The position numbers were made by a program, and so were the translations under genes. Below, piece by piece: positions 52,455-62,674 of a DNA stretch of 64,000 nucleotides. The notes beneath the pieces were generated by a model. That model ran no database searches and was not told where the DNA came from. It saw only the letters and a program-made list of their open reading frames with translations. The first letter of the stretch is position 1; each line of letters opens with the position of its first letter. Source of the DNA: Polynucleobacter sinensis (GTDB taxonomy: Bacteria > Pseudomonadota > Gammaproteobacteria > Burkholderiales > Burkholderiaceae); contig NZ_LOJJ01000005.1 of NCBI RefSeq assembly GCF_001595985.1, forward strand, positions 1-64,000. The letters are read 5' to 3'.

Positions 52455-53609
52455 TTAAGCCTTAGAAACCCAACGCAATCCCACAATTGCCAATATGAAA
52501 TAGACCAGGGGTGGAATGATGGCGGTCAGCAAAGATGGCCATGAACCCAGAAGCCCCACATTGGAGAAGAGTGAGTTGAATAGTTGAAAACTCATGCCCA
52601 GCATGATGCCGCCGAACACTTTGATACCCACGCTGCCTGCTCGGACTTTCAGGTACGCAAATGGCAGGGCAAGAGCAAGCATGACAAAAATGGTTAGTGG
52701 ATAGACTACCTTCTTCCAAAACGCAATCGAATGCCTTTGAGCATCCTGCTTGTTATCTTTCAGATGAGAAATGAAACGCCCCAAACTGAGGATGGACATT
52801 TTTTCAGGGCTCACTAACAGCACGCTCAGAATTTGCGGTGTTACTTCTGACTCAAGACTCACAATCGGGTGGGTAAAGGTATGCGCTGAATAGGCTGGAT
52901 TTAAAGGATCTGAGGACTTTATTTCTTTAAAGCGAGTTTCAGTCACATCATCTAGAACCCATGTTCCCGATTGATCGAAGCGGCCCGATACTGCGCTACG
53001 AATAGATAGTAGACGATAGGCATCATCAAACTCATACATGCGAATATTTTTGATCTCATTGTCTTGTTCAATTTTTCCGACGTTGACGTAACGCACTCCT
53101 GGTCGAACGGGCCCGCTACCATCCTCGTCTCGTAAGCGATCTTTGACCCAAACCCCCGTTTTGAATTGCGAGCTATACGAAGAGCCCAAGGCCTTCATAC
53201 GAATTTGGTCGGAGAGGCTCTCGGTATAAGGCCCAAGCCACTCACTCATGATGAGCGTGACAATAATCAGCGGTAGTGAAATTTTCGCTAGGGTAGTTAA
53301 CCCCCTGCGGACATCTAAACCAGCAATACGCAAAATAGTAAATTCTGACTGACTGGCCAGCATTGCGAAAACATAAATACTCCCAATCAGTCCTGCGATT
53401 GGGATGATCTCAGAAATGCGACTGGGGGCCTTTAATAAAACATGAAGCAGTGCCAATGGGAGTGTGTATTGACCTTTGACAGATCCCAGTTCGCCAAGGA
53501 TGTCAAAAAATAAAAATAGCGCCACTAAGGCAAATAGAATGAAGCCAAAAGCAGCATAGATCTGCTTGGCTAAATAGCGCTCAAAAATGAAAGGAAAAAG
53601 AATTTTCAT
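52455..53609 (-). CDS. lptG: LPS export permease LptG
   Basis: 384 residues. N-terminal RYLAKQIYAAFGFILFALVALFLFFD and a C-terminal membrane part, six membrane helices in all with a periplasmic beta-jellyroll between helices 3 and 4. With LptF and two LptB it forms the ABC pump that pulls LPS from the inner membrane. It overlaps lptF by four bases. Confidence 0.92.
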   Translation of the reverse strand: MKILFPFIFERYLAKQIYAAFGFILFALVALFLFFDILGELGSVKGQYTLPLALLHVLLKAPSRISEIIPIAGLIGSIYVFAMLASQSEFTILRIAGLDVRRGLTTLAKISLPLIIVTLIMSEWLGPYTESLSDQIRMKALGSSYSSQFKTGVWVKDRLRDEDGSGPVRPGVRYVNVGKIEQDNEIKNIRMYEFDDAYRLLSIRSAVSGRFDQSGTWVLDDVTETRFKEIKSSDPLNPAYSAHTFTHPIVSLESEVTPQILSVLLVSPEKMSILSLGRFISHLKDNKQDAQRHSIAFWKKVVYPLTIFVMLALALPFAYLKVRAGSVGIKVFGGIMLGMSFQLFNSLFSNVGLLGSWPSLLTAIIPPLVYFILAIVGLRWVSKA

Positions 53610-54721
53610 TTGTTAGCTAAGAAGGCTGGCAATTGACGGCGCCACCACTTTAATGAAGGGTTAATGCGATTGCGAATGAGCACAAATGCGATTCCGAAAG
53701 CGAGTAGATGAACTGGCCAAGCTGCCATGAATACATTTACCTTGCCTTGGGCGACAAAATTTTGCGTCAGGTTTAATAAGTTGCTATAGATGAGGTATAT
53801 CAGGACTGCATAAAACATCGCCGTATAGTTACCAAGTCGAGGATTGACATAGGCGAGCGGAATGGCAATTAACACTAAACCTAAGGCCATTAACGGTAAA
53901 CCAATGCGCCACAATAACTCTGCGCGATTGGGGTTTGTCGCATTGGTATCGGGGTCGTTCAGAAGCTCAAAGACAGTTTTTTCTCGATCTCTTGGCGCTG
54001 GATCTAAGGCGCTCTTATTCTGAATCTTGGTGCTGTATTGAGCAAACTCTAAAATTCGAAAATCGGGTTGAGTGGGCAATCCTTCATAGCGTCTACCATT
54101 GCTCAGTACGATCGATTTTTCGCCGCCTTCTGCATTTTGAATAAATCCAGTAGAAGCTACGGCAACACTTAAGCGCCCATTTTTTGTTTCAGCGGCGAAA
54201 ATATTTTTCACCTCACTTTTTTCAATATCCAATTCTTCGATAAAGAACACACGCTCCGCTTTGGCGGATTCTTTAAATTGGCCAGCAGCAACCATCGAAA
54301 CATCACTACGCTGTTGGAATCGTTGGCTAATGATGGTTGATTCCCGATTAGCCCAGGGCCAGACAAACAGGGCGAGTAGTCCAATAATCACTAAAAGAGG
54401 GGCGGCAAATTGCAGGATGGGCCTGATGAGGCTGGCAACACTCAGGCCGCTGGCGAACCAAACAATCATCTCAGAATCTTTGTACCATCGCACTAGTACG
54501 ATCAGAACCGCTACAAATAGCGAGACGGTCAACAATACGGCCATATAGCCCAGTGTGGCTAGGGCGATTAATACTAGGGCATCCTCAGGGTTTACCGCCC
54601 CGTTGGCGGCAAATCCCAGAATTCGAATCACTAGGGTGGTGATCATGATGGTTACCAAAACCAAAAAGACGCCACCAGTCGTAAAACTGAGTTCTCGGCG
54701 TAGGGCTTGGTGAAAAATCAT
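53606..54721 (-). CDS. lptF: LPS export permease LptF
   Basis: 371 residues. FHQALRRELSFTTGGVFLVLV at the start, six membrane helices and a periplasmic beta domain. It is the partner of LptG. It is divergent from pepA (112 bases), the same arrangement as in E. coli and most proteobacteria. Confidence 0.92.
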   Translation of the reverse strand: MIFHQALRRELSFTTGGVFLVLVTIMITTLVIRILGFAANGAVNPEDALVLIALATLGYMAVLLTVSLFVAVLIVLVRWYKDSEMIVWFASGLSVASLIRPILQFAAPLLVIIGLLALFVWPWANRESTIISQRFQQRSDVSMVAAGQFKESAKAERVFFIEELDIEKSEVKNIFAAETKNGRLSVAVASTGFIQNAEGGEKSIVLSNGRRYEGLPTQPDFRILEFAQYSTKIQNKSALDPAPRDREKTVFELLNDPDTNATNPNRAELLWRIGLPLMALGLVLIAIPLAYVNPRLGNYTAMFYAVLIYLIYSNLLNLTQNFVAQGKVNVFMAAWPVHLLAFGIAFVLIRNRINPSLKWWRRQLPAFLANK

Positions 54722-54833
54722 GAATGGATGATGGCGGTTATTGGCTCAGACAGGATGCGAACCTTCATGTCGGAGGATAATGGATAAACAACCCTTTTCC
54801 TTTTGAATTGATTTAAAAATACCTTAAGAGATC

Positions 54834-56435
54834 ATGACTATTCAATTTAGTACCAAGATTTTTGCTCAGGCCGACATTAATAACCCTAAATTGCTCAAAT
54901 CGAGCCTGGTAACCCTACTATCCCAAGCCTCGGATTGTTTAGTTTTGGCCTATTCAAAGGCCGATTTAGACGCCCTCGGCTCTGCAAAATCCAAAACTGG
55001 AATTTTGCTTGAATTAGATCGCCTGCTCAATGGCTCGGTTATGCATGCCAACCTCGTTGGTGATCTAGATGCTTTGCAGGCAAGCACCTGTATTTTGCGT
55101 GCGGATCCGTCTTGGGGTAAATCTGGTGTTAAGGTCAAGCGCATATTGCTCGTTTCCTTGGGGGATGTAAGTTCGGCTGTTGCGCGCAGCCTTACTGCTT
55201 ACTCTAAGATCGCACGTGCGACTTTGAAGCAATTGAGCGGTGGATCTATTCAAAACGCATTGTGGTTCATTCCCAGTTTTGCTTTGGGTCATCGCGCAGA
55301 CTTTATCGCTGAGGAAGTGCGTTTGGCAATTCAGTATGCGGGTGATCAGGCTTATCGTTTTGGGGTTCGTCACCCAAGCATGAAATTCAAAGCCAAAGAT
55401 AAGGCGGACACCTTTGCTCACCTGATCTTTGCTGGAAACGAGGCTTGTGCCAAGGAGCTCAAGTCGGCAGTCTCTGAGGGCGCTGCCATGGTTGAAGGTA
55501 TGAATCTTTCTAAAGACCTGGGTAATTTACCGCCCAATATCTGCACCCCTACATACCTTGGTAAAACTGCTCAGGGCTTGAGTAAAAAAACTGGATTAAA
55601 GGTTGAGGTTTTGGGGCGCAAGCAAATTGAAGCATTGGGCATGGGCTCATTTTTGGCGGTGGCAAAAGGTTCCGATACGCCTCCTCAATTTATTGTGATG
55701 CGCCACCAAGGCGGTAAAGCAGGTGAAGCTCCGATCGTATTCGTAGGCAAGGGCATTACCTTTGATACTGGTGGAATTTCATTAAAGCCGGGCGAGGCGA
55801 TGGATGAGATGAAATATGACATGTGTGGTGCCGCCTCTGTGATTGGCACTATGTATGCGGCCGCCTTAATGAAGTTGAAAAAGAATGTGATTGGCGTGAT
55901 TCCTACTTGCGAAAATATGCCATCTGGCCAAGCAACACGTCCAGGCGATATCGTGAAAAGCATGTCAGGTCAAACGATTGAAGTTCTCAATACTGATGCG
56001 GAAGGCCGTTTGATATTGTGTGATGCCCTCACCTATGTGGAGCGATTCAAGCCAAAGGCGGTTATTGATGTGGCGACATTAACAGGCGCTTGCATTATTG
56101 CTTTGGGCCATGTCCATAGTGGATTATTTTCCGAGGATGAAGGTTTGGTGCAGGCTTTGACTAATGCAGGACACGCTTCGCTTGATACTGTGTGGCGATT
56201 GCCTTTAGATGCTGCCTATCATGAGCAACTCAAATCTAACTTCGCTGATGTAGCTAATATCGGTGGAAGACCGGCTGGTAGCGTGACCGCGGCCTGCTTC
56301 TTATCTCGTTTTACTGAAAAATATAAGTGGGCACATTTAGACGTGGCTGGTACTGCATGGAAGAGTGGAGCAGCTAAGGGGGCGACTGGTCGTCCAGTAC
56401 CCCTCTTGATTAATTACTTGCTCGAACAAAAGTAA
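54834..56435 (+). CDS. pepA: leucyl aminopeptidase PepA (M17)
   Basis: 533 residues. The catalytic C-terminal domain has GKGITFDTGGISLKP (Asp and Lys ligands) and NTDAEGRLILCDAL, the M17 signature with two zinc-binding residues. The N-terminal domain (1-170) is macro-like. It removes N-terminal residues from peptides; in E. coli it also binds DNA. It is followed 17 bases later by holC. Confidence 0.94.
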   Translation: MTIQFSTKIFAQADINNPKLLKSSLVTLLSQASDCLVLAYSKADLDALGSAKSKTGILLELDRLLNGSVMHANLVGDLDALQASTCILRADPSWGKSGVKVKRILLVSLGDVSSAVARSLTAYSKIARATLKQLSGGSIQNALWFIPSFALGHRADFIAEEVRLAIQYAGDQAYRFGVRHPSMKFKAKDKADTFAHLIFAGNEACAKELKSAVSEGAAMVEGMNLSKDLGNLPPNICTPTYLGKTAQGLSKKTGLKVEVLGRKQIEALGMGSFLAVAKGSDTPPQFIVMRHQGGKAGEAPIVFVGKGITFDTGGISLKPGEAMDEMKYDMCGAASVIGTMYAAALMKLKKNVIGVIPTCENMPSGQATRPGDIVKSMSGQTIEVLNTDAEGRLILCDALTYVERFKPKAVIDVATLTGACIIALGHVHSGLFSEDEGLVQALTNAGHASLDTVWRLPLDAAYHEQLKSNFADVANIGGRPAGSVTAACFLSRFTEKYKWAHLDVAGTAWKSGAAKGATGRPVPLLINYLLEQK

Positions 56436-56452
56436 AAGCGGAAGGTGCTTTG

Positions 56453-56917
56453 ATGGCCCGTATTGATTTTCATAGCAACGTCAGTGACAAGCTGGAATAC
56501 GCTTGTCGCTTGACTCGCAAAATTTGGAGCGGCACTCCGTCCGGTGAAGCAGTTCGAAATATTGTGATGGTCGGAGAAAAGGCTGATCTCAAAAAATTAG
56601 ATGAGCTTCTTTGGACTTTTAGTGCAACTGATTTTTTGCCACATTGCTTCATTGAGCATGAGGCAGCCAGTGAAACGCCTATTGTATTAACGGACGATTT
56701 CGCATCTGCTGCCCTAGCGCAACTCCCGCATGCAGACATCATGATTCATCTGGGGATGCGAATGCCTCAAGATGTGGCGGCATTAGTTGCTCGTTTCCCG
56801 AGAATCGTTGAGGTTGTTACTGTCAACGAGGCAGAGAGATTAGCGGGGCGCGAGCGTTACAAAGCCTATCGCGCGTTGGGTCATGAGTTGCACAACTTCG
56901 ATCAATCCAAATCCTAA
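56453..56917 (+). CDS. holC: DNA polymerase III chi subunit HolC
   Basis: 154 residues from the ATG at 56453 (a TTG directly before it also opens the frame). The N-terminus RIDFHSNVSDKLEYACRLTRK and VGEKADLKKLDELLWTF fit the family. Chi links the clamp loader to SSB. It is the usual neighbour of pepA. Confidence 0.9.
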   Translation: MARIDFHSNVSDKLEYACRLTRKIWSGTPSGEAVRNIVMVGEKADLKKLDELLWTFSATDFLPHCFIEHEAASETPIVLTDDFASAALAQLPHADIMIHLGMRMPQDVAALVARFPRIVEVVTVNEAERLAGRERYKAYRALGHELHNFDQSKS

Positions 56918-56933
56918 TTGTTGATTGGCGCTA

Positions 56934-57734
56934 ATGCTCATTCATCCTCAATTTGATCCTGCAGCACTCCGTATTGGATCATTTGCCATTCATTGGTACG
57001 GCTTAATGTATCTCATGGCTTTTGCCCAATTTTTATTGTTGGGTCGCATACGCATTCATGCGCCAAGATACCAATCCTTAGGTTGGGGTTATAAAGATCT
57101 TGAGGATCTTTTGTTTGCCGGGGTTTTAGGTGTAGTTTTGGGCGGACGCTTGGGATACACCTTGTTTTATATGCCTGGCTACTATTTGTCTCATCCCTTA
57201 AGTATCTTCAAAATTTGGGAAGGCGGCATGTCTTTCCATGGTGGTCTTCTGGGGGTATTACTTGCTCTGCTTTGGTTTGCCCATCGCCGCAACGTATCTT
57301 TCTTCGTGGTCAGCGATTTGGTCGCGCCTCTTGTCCCATTTGGATTGGCGTTTGGGCGTTTAGGTAACTTCATCAATGGCGAGTTATGGGGAAGGCCAAC
57401 CGATTTACCATGGGCAATGGTGTTCCCCTTGGTGGATGCCTTACCTAGACATCCATCACAGCTGTACCAACTCTTTGGAGAAGGTCTATGCCTAGGTATC
57501 TTGCTATGGATTTATTCGAGTAGACCTCGAAAAGTTGGGCAGGTATCTGGATTCTTTTTGCTTGGCTATGGCATTTGCCGTTTCTTGGCTGAATATGCTC
57601 GGGAGCCAGATGCTTTTCTGGGTTTGCTTGGTCTGGGGCTTTCCATGGGACAGTGGCTTTCTCTGCCAATGATTATTTTCGGAATTTACCTTATAGTGAG
57701 AGTAAGTGCGAAAAAAGCAGCTATCAGTAGTTAA
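56934..57734 (+). CDS. lgt: prolipoprotein diacylglyceryl transferase Lgt
   Basis: 266 residues from the ATG at 56934; an upstream TTG would add three residues. Seven membrane helices. The signature [20 protein letters not shown] and the His-Gly segment SFHGGLLGV are present. It adds diacylglycerol from phosphatidylglycerol to the lipobox Cys of lipoproteins, including the one predicted at 12588-13217. A terminator follows. Confidence 0.94.
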   Translation: MLIHPQFDPAALRIGSFAIHWYGLMYLMAFAQFLLLGRIRIHAPRYQSLGWGYKDLEDLLFAGVLGVVLGGRLGYTLFYMPGYYLSHPLSIFKIWEGGMSFHGGLLGVLLALLWFAHRRNVSFFVVSDLVAPLVPFGLAFGRLGNFINGELWGRPTDLPWAMVFPLVDALPRHPSQLYQLFGEGLCLGILLWIYSSRPRKVGQVSGFFLLGYGICRFLAEYAREPDAFLGLLGLGLSMGQWLSLPMIIFGIYLIVRVSAKKAAISS

Positions 57735-57748
57735 AAACGAGGTTTTTT
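57733..57748 (+). terminator. terminator after lgt
   Basis: AAAAAC, a three-base loop and GTTTTT with more T following. It overlaps the lgt stop codon. Confidence 0.65.
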
Positions 57749-57849
57749 TGGTCTTTTGTAGCTAACTTGCTTTATTGGCCAAAATAAACGTCATAAAACC
57801 ACTGTTTTGCCTAATTTCGCATCGTTTTCACCTTCCTTGAAAGTCATTC

Positions 57850-59154
57850 ATGCTGGAAAAGTTAACTAAGGCCCGAAATTTATCAAAAGCCAATAATGCG
57901 ATTAAGCGCCTGATATCTGAGCGTGGTGAATCCAACGCTGTCAGCATGGCTGATGATGTGGTTAATAACTACCGCAAATTGACTAAAGACCAGCATGTGT
58001 CTTTCTTTACATTTCTGTTTGAAAAACTCAACCCTGAAGCTGAAGCTGTTTTAAAGGCAGCGCAAAATTTTGCCGCCGATTCTAGTGCCCGCAATTACAT
58101 CCAATTGCAAAAAGTTTCAGAATCTCCTCGTCAAGAATTTTTTCGTCGATTAAATCGGGCAAGCGAGGGAACGGCCGCAGTGGTGCAAATGCGGCGTGAT
58201 TTATTGCAGTTACTCGATAAAAAACCGGAGCTAGCAGCGGTCGATTTTGATCTGCGCCATTTGCTTTCTTCTTGGTTTAATCCAGGCTTTTTGAAGATGC
58301 ACCGAGTGGACTGGAAGTCTCCAGCGGAGGTGTTAGAAAAGCTCATACAACATGAAGCTGTTCATGCGATTGATGGCTGGGATGATTTGCGCCGTCGCCT
58401 TCAACCTGATCGTCGCTGTTTTGCCTTTTTTCATCCACAGCTTCCCAGTGAGCCCTTGATATTTGTTGAGGTTGCACTTCTCCCAGAAATCCCTACCGTT
58501 ATTACGCCTCTGGTGGATAAGAAGGCGGAAACCGTAGACCAAGTTTCTCAGTACAAGGTTGCCGTTTTTTACTCAATCAGTAATTGCGAGCCTGGTTTAC
58601 GCGGCGTATCGATGGGCAATTTCTTAATTAAACGGGTTGCAGAGCAACTGCATGCAGAGTTTCCCGGCATCAAAACTTTTGTGACATTGTCGCCAATCCC
58701 AGGCTTTATGGACTGGGTAGCGGCTGGGGCGAATTTAGGTGAGGGCGTGCCCGCCGAGCGATTAAAGTCAAATGTAAAGGCGGCTCGCGATGCGGCTTTG
58801 GCAACGTTGAGCTTGGATGGCCAGTCTTGGGCTGAGCAGCTATCTAGTGGTTGGCATCCTGATCATGCAAAGGCGGGCGAGAAAGAGGCATTTTTATGTC
58901 TGGCCAGTATTTATCTAGGATTAGCCTCTACTGGGCGCGATGGCAATCCAGTGGCAAAGTTTCACCTTGGGAATGGCGCTAAGCTGCATTTAATTAATTG
59001 GGCTGGAGATTTGTCGCGCAAGGGCCTACGTCAATCGGCTGGTTTGATGGTGAACTACCTGTACGATCTCGCTAGCGTTGAGGAGAATCATGAGCGTTTT
59101 GCCAATGGTGAGATTGTTTATTCCAGGGCTGTAGGGCGCTTGATGGCGCCTTAG
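57850..59154 (+). CDS. malonyl-CoA decarboxylase
   Basis: 434 residues. The helical N-terminal oligomerisation domain (to about 165) is followed by the catalytic GNAT-like domain with CFAFFHPQLPSEPLIFVEVAL, FYSISNCEPGLRGVSMGNFLIKR and FVTLSPIPGFMDW, all characteristic. It converts malonyl-CoA to acetyl-CoA and CO2. It lies upstream of a Bug receptor and a malonyl-CoA synthetase gene, together a malonate-use locus (MatA-like). Confidence 0.92.
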   Translation: MLEKLTKARNLSKANNAIKRLISERGESNAVSMADDVVNNYRKLTKDQHVSFFTFLFEKLNPEAEAVLKAAQNFAADSSARNYIQLQKVSESPRQEFFRRLNRASEGTAAVVQMRRDLLQLLDKKPELAAVDFDLRHLLSSWFNPGFLKMHRVDWKSPAEVLEKLIQHEAVHAIDGWDDLRRRLQPDRRCFAFFHPQLPSEPLIFVEVALLPEIPTVITPLVDKKAETVDQVSQYKVAVFYSISNCEPGLRGVSMGNFLIKRVAEQLHAEFPGIKTFVTLSPIPGFMDWVAAGANLGEGVPAERLKSNVKAARDAALATLSLDGQSWAEQLSSGWHPDHAKAGEKEAFLCLASIYLGLASTGRDGNPVAKFHLGNGAKLHLINWAGDLSRKGLRQSAGLMVNYLYDLASVEENHERFANGEIVYSRAVGRLMAP

Positions 59155-59274
59155 TGCTAATGCTGAGGGTGAACTTCTGCCGAAATAGCCAAGTCCCCTT
59201 AGAATGAAGGGGTTTAGAATTCCGCCGCACAAATAAAACCAACAGATCAGTTGGTGAAAACACAGGAGACAAAG

Positions 59275-60273
59275 ATGTTTAATCAAACAAACAAACTTTC
59301 CGTATCGACGATGAATGCATTAAAGCGGGCGCTATTTCTCATTTGCGCCACACCGCTCGTTGCCATGGCTCAAGAGTGGCCCACTAAGCCGATTACATTT
59401 GTTGTGCCATTCCCAGCGGGTGGTGGAACTGATGCTTTTGCACGCCCTCTTGCAAACCAGTTAACAAAGCAACTGGGTAAGCAAATCATTATTGATAATC
59501 GCGGTGGTGCAGGGGGTACTGTCGGCGCATCGATTGCGGCTAAAGCGGCTCCAGATGGTTATAGCTTCTTTGTTGGAGCGGCACATCATGCAATCGCACC
59601 AGCGATGTATCCCAGCTTGGACTATGACATTGAGAAAAGCTTTATCCCTGTCGCCATGATTGCTAGTCCACCTCAAGTGATTGTGGTTAATCCTAAAAAT
59701 GTCCAGGTAAAAAACCTGAAAGAGTTTATTGAGCTCTTGAAAAAGAATCCTGGTAAGTTTAATTATGCGAGTGCTGGCAATGGGTCCTCCCATCATTTGG
59801 CGGGTGAGCAATTTAAGATGCTTACAAAGACATTCATTACGCACATTCCTTACCGTGGTGCTGGTCCTGCGATGCAGGATTTAATTGCCGGTCAAGTAGA
59901 TATTGAGTTTGATGGCTTGGGATCTTCCGCTGCGCAAATTAAAAATGGCTCGATTGTTGCGCTGGCAGTGGCTTCACAAAAACGCGCCCCTGGATTTCCG
60001 AATATCCCCACTGCAGCTGAGGCAGGTTTGGTTGGTTATGAGGTGTCTACTTGGTATGGTTTGTTTGCCCCAAAGGGAACGCCACAAGCGATCGTGGATA
60101 AGATGACAGCTGAGGTGCAAAAGGCAATTAACACCCCAGAGCTCAAAACGATTTGGACGAATAACGGTTCTGATACACCCAACTTGACTGGGGATGCTTT
60201 TGGCAAGTTCGTATCTGCCGACATTAAGCGTTGGGCCGCAGTAGCTAAAGCATCCGGCGCGAAGCTTGATTAA
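59275..60273 (+). CDS. Bug/TctC family receptor, malonate locus
   Basis: 332 residues from the ATG at 59275, chosen for the GGAGA ribosome site about six bases upstream (the frame is open from 59251). A signal peptide ends at VAMAQ, then comes the Bug fold (EWPTKPITFVVPFPAGGGTD, KFNYASAGNGSSHHLAGE). It sits between the malonyl-CoA decarboxylase and synthetase genes, so malonate or a related dicarboxylate is the likely ligand. No TctA/TctB genes are nearby. Confidence 0.88.
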   Translation: MFNQTNKLSVSTMNALKRALFLICATPLVAMAQEWPTKPITFVVPFPAGGGTDAFARPLANQLTKQLGKQIIIDNRGGAGGTVGASIAAKAAPDGYSFFVGAAHHAIAPAMYPSLDYDIEKSFIPVAMIASPPQVIVVNPKNVQVKNLKEFIELLKKNPGKFNYASAGNGSSHHLAGEQFKMLTKTFITHIPYRGAGPAMQDLIAGQVDIEFDGLGSSAAQIKNGSIVALAVASQKRAPGFPNIPTAAEAGLVGYEVSTWYGLFAPKGTPQAIVDKMTAEVQKAINTPELKTIWTNNGSDTPNLTGDAFGKFVSADIKRWAAVAKASGAKLD

Positions 60274-60307
60274 TTACTTGATTTAACTTACTAGTTTTGA
60301 GGCTCTA

Positions 60308-61831
60308 ATGAATTTATATTCACTCCTGGAAAAAGGTTTTCCAAAGGATAAGCAGGCGTGTGCGCTAGAAACCCATGATGGTCTTTATTACTCCTGGAGT
60401 GATTTAGAGCGTGCAACCGCCAAGATGGCAAACCTGCTCAAGAGTCTCAAACTACCCGCTGGCTCTCGTATTGCCGTCCAAGTAGAAAAATCTCCTGAGG
60501 CTCTTTTCCTTTACTTAGCCACTATTAGAGCTGGCTACGTATATCTGCCACTAAATACGGCCTATCAAGCCGCAGAGATTCAGTATTTTCTGGAGAATGC
60601 TGAGCCAGCAGTAGTGGTGTGCAGCAGTAAGAATTTCTCTTGGGTATCTAAAGTAGCTTTTAAGGCAGGCACCAAGCATGTGTTTACTTTGGATGAAGAT
60701 CGCAAGGGAACTTTACTTGAGCGTGCGGGCGCTCAGTCCGATAAGTTCAAAACAGTTGCCGCTAAAGATGATGATTTGGCCGCGATTCTGTATACCTCTG
60801 GAACTACTGGGCGCAGCAAGGGTGCAATGTTGACTCATCAGAATTTAGGTAGCAATGCGCAAGTATTGCAAAAGTTCTGGGGATGGAAAAAAGGCGATGT
60901 CTTATTGCATGCATTGCCTATTTTCCATGTGCACGGTTTGTTCGTAGCTGCTCATGGCGCACTGATTAACGGTAGCAAAATGATTTGGTTGCCACGTTTA
61001 GATACTCCCCAATTGATTCACCATATGCCTAATTCAACAGTCATGATGGGCGTCCCTACTTTTTATGTGCGTCTATTAGCGGACAAAGGATTTAATAAGA
61101 ATGTGGCGCGTAATATGCGCTTGTTTATCTCTGGCTCTGCTCCGCTTTTAACGGAAACCTTTAATACCTTTAAAGAGCTTATTGGCCAGTCTATTCTTGA
61201 GCGTTACGGCATGAGTGAGACGGTGATGTTGGTCTCCAATCCCTACAAAGGTAATCGTGTAGGAGGTTCTGTTGGTTTGCCATTGCCTGGCGTGAAAGTA
61301 CGCGTAGTCGATGAGAACAATAAGCCTTGTGGAGTTGATGAGATTGGCAATATTCAGGTTAAAGGGCCGAATATATTTAAAGGCTACTGGCGTATGCCAG
61401 AAAAAACTGCCGAAGAATTTACCAAAGATGGCTGGTTTAAAACTGGTGACGTAGGTCGCTGGGGTGGCGCTGCAAATGGCGGTAATGCACCGAAGGATTA
61501 TCTGTGTATTGTTGGACGAAGCAAAGACTTAATTATTTCTGGTGGATATAACGTCTATCCAAAGGAAATTGAAAGTTTTATTGATGATATGGATGGCGTG
61601 GATGAAAGTGCTGTGATTGGTATTCCGCATCCTGACTTTGGTGAGGCGGTAATGGCGGTGGTAGTGCCCAAGACGGGCGCGAAACTCGATCCTCAAGCCA
61701 TGATTGCAACACTAAAAACTCAAATCGCAAACTTCAAGATTCCTAAGCGATTAGAAATTGTTGCTGACTTACCTCGCAATGCAATGGGCAAGGTACAGAA
61801 GAACATTTTGCGTCAGCAATACACCAACTAA
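60308..61831 (+). CDS. matB: malonyl-CoA synthetase (MatB-like)
   Basis: 507 residues. An acyl-CoA synthetase with ILYTSGTTGRSKGAMLTH (P-loop), ERYGMSETVML, WFKTGDVG and the C-terminal lysine segment PRNAMGKVQKN. MatB-type features and the neighbouring malonyl-CoA decarboxylase support malonate as substrate. The reaction makes malonyl-CoA from malonate, CoA and ATP. Its start is 34 bases after the Bug gene. Confidence 0.87.
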   Translation: MNLYSLLEKGFPKDKQACALETHDGLYYSWSDLERATAKMANLLKSLKLPAGSRIAVQVEKSPEALFLYLATIRAGYVYLPLNTAYQAAEIQYFLENAEPAVVVCSSKNFSWVSKVAFKAGTKHVFTLDEDRKGTLLERAGAQSDKFKTVAAKDDDLAAILYTSGTTGRSKGAMLTHQNLGSNAQVLQKFWGWKKGDVLLHALPIFHVHGLFVAAHGALINGSKMIWLPRLDTPQLIHHMPNSTVMMGVPTFYVRLLADKGFNKNVARNMRLFISGSAPLLTETFNTFKELIGQSILERYGMSETVMLVSNPYKGNRVGGSVGLPLPGVKVRVVDENNKPCGVDEIGNIQVKGPNIFKGYWRMPEKTAEEFTKDGWFKTGDVGRWGGAANGGNAPKDYLCIVGRSKDLIISGGYNVYPKEIESFIDDMDGVDESAVIGIPHPDFGEAVMAVVVPKTGAKLDPQAMIATLKTQIANFKIPKRLEIVADLPRNAMGKVQKNILRQQYTN

Positions 61832-61850
61832 TGGTATTGAGAGTGTTGGT

Positions 61851-62669
61851 TTAGAAGCCAAATGCTTTGCGGCTTTCATTAAACATGAAGGCCGCAAGCA
61901 AAAATAACATCACGCCAAAAATGCGTTTGAGTTGAGTAACATTGAGTTTTCTGGCCATCTTTGCGCCTAGCGGAGCGGTGAAGATGCTTACCACCACGAT
62001 GCAGAGTACGGCTGGAACATAAACAAATCCCAATGATCCTTCAGGAAGATTGGGATTTCCCCAACTTCCGTACATGTAGCCGATCGTCGCTGCAGCTGCA
62101 ATTGGAAATCCCAAGCCTGAAGAGCTGGCCATCGCGGTATGCGGTTTGACATTGCACCAAAGCATGAAAGGCACGGTAATAAATGCTCCGCCAGCCCCAA
62201 CTAGACTTGCAACAATACCCGTCAACACACCGAATGAAAAAAGCCCTAGGTTGCCAGGCAACTCCCGCCCAGGAGCCTGCTTTTTGTTGATGATCATTTG
62301 AATTGAGGTGTAGACGATAAAAATCGCAAATACCAGTGAGAGCCAGGAAGTATTAATGGCCTCAAATATTTCACTACCGCCAAAGAGACTACCCAATACC
62401 AATCCAGGGCTTAGTGCTGCGACTAGTTTCCAATCGATAGAGTTGTGTTTATGGTGCGCCCAGATTGCTGAGGTGGTAGTAAACAGAATGGTTGCCATGC
62501 CGGTGGCAATTGCCATGTGGACGATGATGTTTTGGTTAAATCCCAGGTGATTAAAAATCACAATCATGATGGGGACGAGAATCATTCCGCCACCAATGCC
62601 TAGAAGGCCAGCTAGAAAGCCAGACACGCTGCCGCACAGCATCAGTATGAAGATATCGTTTATTGACAT
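61851..62669 (-). CDS. TauE/SafE family membrane transporter
   Basis: 272 residues, about eight membrane segments. GFLAGLLGIGGGMILVPIM at the start and VGAGGAFITVPFM in the second half form the family's duplicated motif. Members export sulfite, sulfoacetate or other anions. It converges on matB 19 bases away and is downstream of 6S RNA on the same strand. The substrate is not visible. Confidence 0.87.
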   Translation of the reverse strand: MSINDIFILMLCGSVSGFLAGLLGIGGGMILVPIMIVIFNHLGFNQNIIVHMAIATGMATILFTTTSAIWAHHKHNSIDWKLVAALSPGLVLGSLFGGSEIFEAINTSWLSLVFAIFIVYTSIQMIINKKQAPGRELPGNLGLFSFGVLTGIVASLVGAGGAFITVPFMLWCNVKPHTAMASSSGLGFPIAAAATIGYMYGSWGNPNLPEGSLGFVYVPAVLCIVVVSIFTAPLGAKMARKLNVTQLKRIFGVMLFLLAAFMFNESRKAFGF

Positions 62670-62674
62670 GAATT

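Noticed and set aside
55065..55421. 118-codon minus-strand frame
   Set aside because: It is antisense to pepA and has no family features.
54834..56917. PepA as a Xer accessory factor linked to the elements
   Set aside because: It is the ordinary chromosomal pepA-holC arrangement, far from the element ends.
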